Of a DNA stretch of 12,407 bases, positions 7,954 through 12,407 are shown piece by piece; position 1 is the first letter of the stretch, and each line of letters opens with the position of its first letter. A program made the translations under genes and the position numbers. The DNA is taken from assembly GCA_902565325.1 (NCBI GenBank), contig CACFEM010000025.1, positions 1-12,407 of the forward strand, given 5' to 3'. The stretch is from an uncultured Pelagibacteraceae bacterium. GTDB taxonomy: Bacteria > Pseudomonadota > Alphaproteobacteria > Pelagibacterales > Pelagibacteraceae. The notes under the pieces are model-generated. The model worked only from the letters and a program-made list of their open reading frames with translations. It ran no database searches and had not been told where the DNA came from.

Positions 7954-8292
7954 ATGGATCAACAAACAAATGATTTAATAAAAAATGAAATTGAAAACAA
8001 CGAAGTATGTTTGTTTATGAAAGGTACACCTGACGCTCCACAATGTGGATTTTCGATGGCTACTTCAAATATTTTAAAAATCCTAGAGGTAAATTTTAAA
8101 GGTATAAATGTTTTAGAAAATCAAAATTTAAGAGAAGGTATTAAAGTTTTTAGTGACTGGCCAACTATACCCCAACTTTATGTTAAAAATGAATTTATTG
8201 GTGGATGTGACATTGTGAAAGAAATGTATGAGAGCGGTGAATTGGCAAAACTTTTTGAAAGCAAAAATATAAATTTTAAAGCTAAAAGCTAA
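7954..8292 (+). CDS. grxD: Monothiol glutaredoxin, CGFS type (Grx4/Grx5 family)
   Basis: At 112 residues this is a single-domain monothiol glutaredoxin. The active site CGFS is at 31-34, with the glutathione-binding Lys23 (FMKGTP), the cis-proline block WPTIPQLYV (69-77) and the GGCDI motif (83-87). CGFS glutaredoxins carry a glutathione-ligated [2Fe-2S] cluster in the cytoplasm, pass it to target proteins and form heterodimers with BolA, which is encoded immediately upstream with no gap. It has a strong Shine-Dalgarno sequence. It ends the plus-strand run, and its TAA abuts the rpsD stop on the other strand. The N-terminal DQQTNDLIKNEIENNEV helix is normal for the family. Confidence 0.96.
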   Translation: MDQQTNDLIKNEIENNEVCLFMKGTPDAPQCGFSMATSNILKILEVNFKGINVLENQNLREGIKVFSDWPTIPQLYVKNEFIGGCDIVKEMYESGELAKLFESKNINFKAKS

Positions 8293-8910
8293 TTATCTAG
8301 AATAATATTCAATTACCAAATTAGGCTCCATAACAATTGGGTATGGAACTTCTTCAAACTTTGGAACTCTAACAAACTTTAGTTTTTTGTTTTTTTCGTC
8401 CATCTGAATATATTCTGGTGTTTCTCTTTCTTTATTTGCAAGAGCAATATCGATTATTGCAAGTTGTTTAGATTTATCTCTTATCTCAATTGAATCTTCT
8501 TCTCTAACTAAATAGCTTCCAATATTTACTTTTTTACCATTTACTTTTACATGGCCGTGATTGATTAATTGTCTAGCTGAAAAAATTGTTGTTGCAAATT
8601 TTGCTCTGTAGATCACGGCATCCAATCTTCTTTCAAGAAGACCAATTAAATTTTCTCCAGTATCACCTTTAAGCATTACTGCTTTTTTGTAAATATTTCT
8701 AAACTGTCTCTCGTTAATGTTGCCATAATATGCTTTTAATTTTTGTTTAGCTTGAAGCTGTATTCCATAATCAGATGGTTTTGATGTTTTTGTTTGACCA
8801 TGTTGACCTGGTCCATAAGCTCTTTTATTAAATGGACTTTTGGGTCTACCCCATAAGTTTACTTTTAATCTTCTGTCAACTTTGTGTTTAGAGTTTAATC
8901 TTTTTGTCAT
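8293..8910 (-). CDS. rpsD: 30S ribosomal protein S4
   Basis: S4 binds 16S rRNA early and nucleates assembly of the 30S body. The 205-residue protein begins [15 protein letters not shown] and has the NLWGRPKSP and YGPGQHGQ blocks (residues 18-40) typical of alphaproteobacterial S4. There is no cysteine zinc cluster at the N-terminus. The S4 RNA-binding domain spans about 91-150, including [10 protein letters not shown] and [17 protein letters not shown]. The C-terminus ends in LVIEYYSR, as expected. It stands apart from the ribosomal protein alpha operon, as in other alphaproteobacteria. It has its own promoter directly upstream, a predicted leader of only about 6 bases and no Shine-Dalgarno sequence. 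A leader that short leaves no room for the structured S4-binding element used for autoregulation in other bacteria. Confidence 0.98.
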   Translation of the reverse strand: MTKRLNSKHKVDRRLKVNLWGRPKSPFNKRAYGPGQHGQTKTSKPSDYGIQLQAKQKLKAYYGNINERQFRNIYKKAVMLKGDTGENLIGLLERRLDAVIYRAKFATTIFSARQLINHGHVKVNGKKVNIGSYLVREEDSIEIRDKSKQLAIIDIALANKERETPEYIQMDEKNKKLKFVRVPKFEEVPYPIVMEPNLVIEYYSR

Positions 8911-8922
8911 TTGATAGTGGGC

Positions 8923-8950
8923 TTTATAAACTTACTCAACATTTTGTCAA
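8923..8950 (-). promoter_or_regulatory. Predicted rpsD promoter (near-consensus sigma-70 type)
   Basis: On the minus strand a perfect TTGACA (8950-8945) is followed after 16 bases by TATAAA (8928-8923). Transcription should start near 8916, about 6 bases before the rpsD ATG at 8910. The -35 box begins directly after the trmJ stop codon, so the 40-base gap is almost wholly filled by the promoter. It is the best promoter match in the window, which fits a highly expressed ribosomal gene. Confidence 0.75.
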
Positions 8951-9664
8951 TCAACGTTTTTTACCTAAACTTGCAAATACTCCTGATAAAATACGCGTTT
9001 CTTTAGTTGATAATTCCATCCTATAAAAAATATTCCTCAAGTTTTCAAGCATTATTGGTTTCTTCTCTCTTGATTTAAAGAAATTAATCTCTTCAAGATT
9101 CTGTATACACAGCTTTGCCATTGCGACTATCTCTTTTTTTGATGCTGACTTCACTTTATTTGATTTCTTAAAAGAGGATGCTTTTGAGTTAATTATGGTT
9201 GATAGGTATTGAGCAATTATTATTAAGCTATGAGATAGATTTAATGATTTAAAATCAGGATTAGTTGGAATTTGAAGAGTATAATTAGCATAGCTGATTT
9301 CATTATTTGATAAACCTGATGCTTCTGAGCCAAATAAAAAAGCTATTTTCTTTTTATAATTTATTTTTTTTAAATCTTCTAATTGGATATGTTTAATATT
9401 TTTGTTTCTAAATCGTGCTGATGTTGCAATTACAATATCAATATTTTTTAAAGGTTTTTCTAAATTTTCAAAATTTTTTGCCTTATTAATTATATTTTTT
9501 GCTCCTACTGAGGTTGCTAAAATTTTATCATTTGGAAATATTGGTTTAGGATCAATAACTATAAGTTTATTAAAATTAAAATTTTTCATTCCTCTTGCAC
9601 AACCTCCTATATTTTCTGATAGTTGAGGTTTGTGCAAAATAAAAGAAATATTGTTAACAGACAT
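8951..9664 (-). CDS. trmJ: TrmJ-like SPOUT RNA 2'-O-methyltransferase
   Basis: This 237-residue protein has the three SPOUT (SpoU/TrmH) motifs. Motif 1 is LSENIGGCARGMKNF (15-29) with the conserved Arg24, motif 2 is FLFGSEASGLSNNEI (109-123), and motif 3 is QIPTNPDFKSLNLSHSL (131-147). These make the trefoil knot that binds S-adenosylmethionine. The fit to IPTNP and SLNLSHS is closest to TrmJ (YfhQ/LasT group), which methylates the ribose of nucleotide 32 in tRNA anticodon loops. Another RNA target cannot be excluded. The C-terminal 80 residues form a basic helical extension, as in TrmJ. Its ATG shares one base with the TAA of the DUF1989 gene, so it should be translated from the cysS-cimA transcript, and the rpsD promoter starts just past its stop. 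Confidence 0.85.
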   Translation of the reverse strand: MSVNNISFILHKPQLSENIGGCARGMKNFNFNKLIVIDPKPIFPNDKILATSVGAKNIINKAKNFENLEKPLKNIDIVIATSARFRNKNIKHIQLEDLKKINYKKKIAFLFGSEASGLSNNEISYANYTLQIPTNPDFKSLNLSHSLIIIAQYLSTIINSKASSFKKSNKVKSASKKEIVAMAKLCIQNLEEINFFKSREKKPIMLENLRNIFYRMELSTKETRILSGVFASLGKKR

Positions 9665-10527
9665 TAATCTATACCATGATTTCTGTTATAATTAGAAATG
9701 GTTGATGGTTTGATATCATTTAAATATTTAGGATCTACTGTCCAAACAGAAACTTTTAATGGATAACATTTTGCTACATCGGATGAATGTTCAGATCCAC
9801 AATCACCCCCTGGACAAGCAGAGAGAGCACCTAACAAGTCTGTTTCAGCAAAAAATTCTAAATAATCACCAGGTCTTACAGGACTTGCTTTCATAAAGTA
9901 TTGTTTAGTATCATTGGTAAATCCAGTTAACATAAATACATTCAATACATCATGAACTATTTTTTCTGCATGATCTAATTGAATATTTTTTTCTTTAACT
10001 AAAGCTCTTGTTAAATTTGAGTGACAACAATAATGATAATCGTTATCGCTCAATAGTTTTGATGTATAAGGATCACATCTTGTACCAATTACATCATGAA
10101 CCGATCCTCCATCTTTATCATAATCATACCAATCTAAAGTATCCCAAGTTATTGTTGCTAAAGATCTAAGATAAGGAAAACTACTAAACATTTTATCACC
10201 TACTGAAAGGTGAGTACCATAAAGTGCTCTTGTTTTACCTGAGTAAAATTTTTCCTCTAAATTATTTAAATTAAATAAATTTAAATCTCCTACTTGAGGT
10301 CCTTCTACACTTTCAATTCTAAAAAACTCTCCAAATTTAACTTCAAAAGTTTTTGCATCTCTCGGAGGTATTAATACTTCATCTTTTTTAACGAAGTGTT
10401 CTCGAGCAGAATGTAAAATTTTTAAATTTTTTTCTTCAATACTCGTATTTGGATAACAAACTATTGGTTTTGCCCCTATTCTACTTTTAAAATCAGATGG
10501 TTTTTCTGAAAATTTTTTAATTTTCAT
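9664..10527 (-). CDS. DUF1989 family protein (urea-carboxylase-associated / carboxyguanidine-deiminase-like)
   Basis: The 287-residue protein matches DUF1989 by several blocks: IPPRDAKTFEVKFGEFFRI (53-71), VEGPQVGDLNLFN (74-86) and GSVHDVIGTRCDPYT (141-155). Further matches are YHYCCHSNL (164-172), SPVRPGDYLEFFAETD (215-230) and the Cys-rich SACPGGDCGSEHSSD (236-250). His144, Cys151, His165, Cys167, Cys168, His169, Cys238 and Cys243 are candidate metal or active-site residues; which of them act is inference. Members of this family paired with guanidine/urea carboxylase form carboxyguanidine deiminase (CgdA/CgdB). Here there is one copy and no carboxylase, allophanate hydrolase or transporter in view, so that role should not be assumed. 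It sits between cimA (2-base gap) and trmJ (1-base overlap). It is cytoplasmic with no signal peptide. Family is secure, reaction unknown. Confidence 0.87.
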   Translation of the reverse strand: MKIKKFSEKPSDFKSRIGAKPIVCYPNTSIEEKNLKILHSAREHFVKKDEVLIPPRDAKTFEVKFGEFFRIESVEGPQVGDLNLFNLNNLEEKFYSGKTRALYGTHLSVGDKMFSSFPYLRSLATITWDTLDWYDYDKDGGSVHDVIGTRCDPYTSKLLSDNDYHYCCHSNLTRALVKEKNIQLDHAEKIVHDVLNVFMLTGFTNDTKQYFMKASPVRPGDYLEFFAETDLLGALSACPGGDCGSEHSSDVAKCYPLKVSVWTVDPKYLNDIKPSTISNYNRNHGID

Positions 10528-10529
10528 TC

Positions 10530-12131
10530 TTACAAACTTCCGGGAGCTTTATCCTTAAATAACTTATAATCCAGACTGTCTACTAAAGCTTTAAAAGATG
10601 CATCAATGATATTTGGTGATACTCCAATAGTGAACCAGTTAACACCCTTCGAATCTGTACTTTCAATACTAACTCTTGTTACAGCTTCTGTACCAGTGTT
10701 TAAAATTCTCACTTTGTAATCAACAAGTCTTAAATCTTTTAAATATTCTGAATATTTAGCGAGCTTGTTAACATTCTTTCTAATTGCATTATCTAACGCA
10801 TTAACGGGTCCATTACCTTGTCCTTCACACAAAATTTTATTTCCATCTACCTCTAATTGAGCTTTTGCATATGAAACAATTTCTCCAGCATTATCTTTCT
10901 TTACTGAGACATCATATTCATTAATAGAAATATATCTTGGTATCTCGCCCATCAATCTTCGAGCTAACAGCTCAAAGGATGCATCAGCACCATCATAACT
11001 ATAACCAATAAATTCTCGATCTTTAACTTCATCTAAAAGTTTTTTAATTTTTGGATCGCTTTTTTCAACTTTAATTCCTATCGAATTCAATCTCGACATT
11101 ATGTTTGATTGTCCCGATTGATCTGAAACAACTATATTTCTAGAGTTTCCAACTTCTTCTGGATTTATATGTTCATAAGTTTTTGGGTCTTTTTGAACTG
11201 CAGAAACATGCATTCCACCCTTGTGAGAAAAAGCAGAAGCTCCAACATAAGGTAAATGTTTATTAGGTTTTCTATTTAATATCTCATCTAATAATCTTGA
11301 GCATTGTGTTAAATTTTTTAAATTTTCTCTTTTAATACTTAATTCAAACTTATCTGAAAAATCTTTCTTTAAAAAAAATGAAGGAATTAATGACATCAAA
11401 TTAGCATTTCCACATCTTTCACCCAAACCATTGATAGTACCCTGCACTTGTCTAACACCTGCTTGAACTGCTGCAAGACTATTAGCTACTGCATTTTCAG
11501 TATCATTATGAGCATGTATTCCTAAATTTTTTCCTGGAATTTGCTTGCTTACTTTAGATACAATTTCTGTTATCTCGTGTGGAAGTGTACCGCCGTTAGT
11601 ATCACATAATACAATCCATCTAGCACCATTATCAAAAGCAGCTTTTAAACATGACATTGCATATTCTGAATTAGCTTTATAACCATCAAAAAAATGTTCG
11701 GCATCAAACATGAACTCTTTTCCAGATTTAACAATGTGTTTTGTACTTTCACTTATATTAATTAAATTCTGCTCATTACTTATTCCTAATGCGACATCCA
11801 CTTGAAAATCCCATGATTTTCCAAACAAGCAAACAGAAGTACTTTTTGAATTAATTAATGATGAGAGCATAGGGTCATTTTCTGCGCTATGTTCAGATTT
11901 TTTAGTCATTCCAAATGCAGTTAATTTCGTTGTTTTAAAATTATGATCCTTATTGAAAAACTCAGTATCGGTTGGATTTGCTCCTGGCCATCCTCCCTCA
12001 ACATAATCCACACCTAATTTATCTAATGCTGATGAGATTTTTTCCTTATCATCAATTGAAAAATCTACACCTTGGGTTTGTGCTCCATCACGCAATGTTG
12101 TGTCAAATATATAAAGTTGTTCCTTGCTCAT
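10530..12131 (-). CDS. cimA: Citramalate synthase
   Basis: CimA condenses pyruvate and acetyl-CoA to (R)-citramalate, the first step of a threonine-independent route to 2-oxobutyrate and isoleucine. The 533 residues split into a DRE-TIM barrel and a C-terminal LeuA-type allosteric domain. In the barrel are DTTLRDGAQ (10-18; Arg14 and Asp15 catalytic), GGWPGANPTDTEFF (46-59), the HAHNDTENAVANS block (206-218; His206 and His208 metal ligands) and GTINGLGERCGNANL (231-245). The C-terminal domain is roughly 375-525. GWPGANP and the length favour the citramalate synthase group (TIGR00977 type) over 2-isopropylmalate or homocitrate synthase, though these are close relatives. The ATG overlaps the cysS stop as ATGA, and DUF1989 follows after 2 bases. 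Feedback by isoleucine through the C-terminal domain is expected from the family. Confidence 0.92.
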   Translation of the reverse strand: MSKEQLYIFDTTLRDGAQTQGVDFSIDDKEKISSALDKLGVDYVEGGWPGANPTDTEFFNKDHNFKTTKLTAFGMTKKSEHSAENDPMLSSLINSKSTSVCLFGKSWDFQVDVALGISNEQNLINISESTKHIVKSGKEFMFDAEHFFDGYKANSEYAMSCLKAAFDNGARWIVLCDTNGGTLPHEITEIVSKVSKQIPGKNLGIHAHNDTENAVANSLAAVQAGVRQVQGTINGLGERCGNANLMSLIPSFFLKKDFSDKFELSIKRENLKNLTQCSRLLDEILNRKPNKHLPYVGASAFSHKGGMHVSAVQKDPKTYEHINPEEVGNSRNIVVSDQSGQSNIMSRLNSIGIKVEKSDPKIKKLLDEVKDREFIGYSYDGADASFELLARRLMGEIPRYISINEYDVSVKKDNAGEIVSYAKAQLEVDGNKILCEGQGNGPVNALDNAIRKNVNKLAKYSEYLKDLRLVDYKVRILNTGTEAVTRVSIESTDSKGVNWFTIGVSPNIIDASFKALVDSLDYKLFKDKAPGSL

Positions 12132-12407
12132 TTAAATTTCCAAGTCGTTTTACCATTTTTATCTTCTATTAAAACACCTTTATCTAAAAGCTCGTTTCTA
12201 ATTTTATCAGCTTCTTCGTAATTTTTGTTCTCTCTAGCGTTATTTCTTTCCTGAATTTTAAAATTTCTTTTTCGGAAATTAAAGCTTTGCTAATTTTGAA
12301 TTTAAGCCAATTTTCTTTGCTTTCATTCAATAGTCCTACAAATTGACAAGCAGAAACAAATAAAGATTTGTCTTCATCGTTACCTTTTTGAGCTTTGTCA
12401 TATAATT
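12128..12407 (-). CDS. cysS: Cysteinyl-tRNA synthetase, C-terminal end, frameshifted in this sequence
   Basis: Only the last ~93 codons of cysS are in the window. From the right edge one frame reads LYDKAQKGNDEDKSLF, then a segment ending ISEKEILK (down to 12256). The matching C-terminus continues in the -1 frame as IQERNNARENKNYEEADKIR, then GVLIEDKNGKTTWKFK, and stops with TGA at 12130-12128. The end GVLIED..GTTW-like is the classic CysS C-terminus. Read straight through, the first frame would stop at a TAG at 12186-12184 after unrelated sequence. One missing A in the A4 run at 12259-12256 would explain it. This could be an assembly error, a true mutation or ribosomal -1 slippage. cysS is essential and normally single-copy, so true loss seems least likely. 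Its TGA overlaps the cimA ATG (ATGA). Confidence 0.82.
12256..12262 (-). other. T-TTA-AAA heptamer at the cysS frameshift point
   Basis: Read on the minus strand in the incoming cysS frame, the bases split as T TTA AAA, which fits the X-XXY-YYZ pattern for -1 ribosomal slippage. A -1 slip here leads exactly into the frame that encodes the correct CysS C-terminus. The surrounding 12254-12265 is the palindrome AATTTTAAAATT. I see no strong downstream pseudoknot or upstream Shine-Dalgarno stimulator, so a sequencing or assembly indel is the simpler reading. Confidence 0.5.

Noticed and set aside
8276..8310. Possible terminator between grxD and rpsD (AAGCTAAAAGCTAA and nearby AT repeats)
   Set aside because: The motif is a short direct repeat, not an inverted one, and is coding; no stable stem with a T-run can be drawn.
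9402..9626. 74-codon plus-strand frame with hydrophobic, membrane-like stretches
   Set aside because: It is the complement of Lys/Asn-rich trmJ codons, which give Phe/Leu/Ile on the other strand; no start signal or independent support.
11972..12172. 66-codon plus-strand frame over the cimA start
   Set aside because: Antisense to the conserved CimA N-terminus and to the cysS end; no features of a real gene.
12131..12407. cysS as a decayed pseudogene
   Set aside because: Both frames retain family-like sequence with only one switch point and no other damage; a single-base indel or slippage fits better than decay of an essential gene.

Overview
The window is very AT-rich, densely packed bacterial DNA. 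Its gene content and order suggest an alphaproteobacterium with a streamlined genome, most likely a marine SAR11 (Pelagibacterales) relative. Pointers are the sfsA-map and purCSQL-bolA-grxD order, the very low GC, intergenic gaps of 0 to 40 bases, lysine- and asparagine-rich proteins, and an almost complete lack of Shine-Dalgarno sequences. The lineage is inferred from recognition of these traits, not from a search. There are no RNA genes, mobile elements, CRISPR arrays or long repeats, and no gene-free stretch over 300 bases.

Region 1 (1-1045, minus strand) holds a single-domain CinA/MoCF-type protein followed, through a TAATG overlap, by the N-terminal part of a gamma-glutamylcyclotransferase-like protein that runs off the left edge. 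A 20-base divergent spacer (1046-1065) separates this unit from region 2. It carries a perfect palindrome that supplies a TATAAT box to both strands.

Region 2 (1066-8292, plus strand) is a nine-gene run: sfsA, map, purB, purC, purS, purQ, purL, bolA, grxD. Junctions are overlaps of 1, 4 or 8 bases or gaps of 0 to 3 bases, so it looks like one translationally coupled operon. The pur genes encode the three-part FGAM synthase (PurS, PurQ glutaminase, small PurL), SAICAR synthetase and adenylosuccinate lyase. BolA and the CGFS glutaredoxin form an iron-sulfur trafficking pair. Map trims initiator methionines.

Region 3 (8293-12407, minus strand) reads cysS (C-terminal end only, frameshifted in this sequence), cimA (citramalate synthase, isoleucine precursor), a DUF1989 protein, a TrmJ-like tRNA methyltransferase, then rpsD (ribosomal protein S4). 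cysS to trmJ are coupled by overlaps or a 2-base gap. rpsD has its own near-consensus promoter in the 40-base gap before it. grxD and rpsD converge with directly abutting stop codons.

Most of the window is housekeeping, and I see no clear new multi-gene system. The points most worth a second look are the DUF1989 gene without guanidine or urea-carboxylase partners, the cysS frameshift lying exactly on a T-TTA-AAA slippery heptamer, the symmetric divergent promoter predicting leaderless mRNAs, and the zero-spacing convergent gene end.
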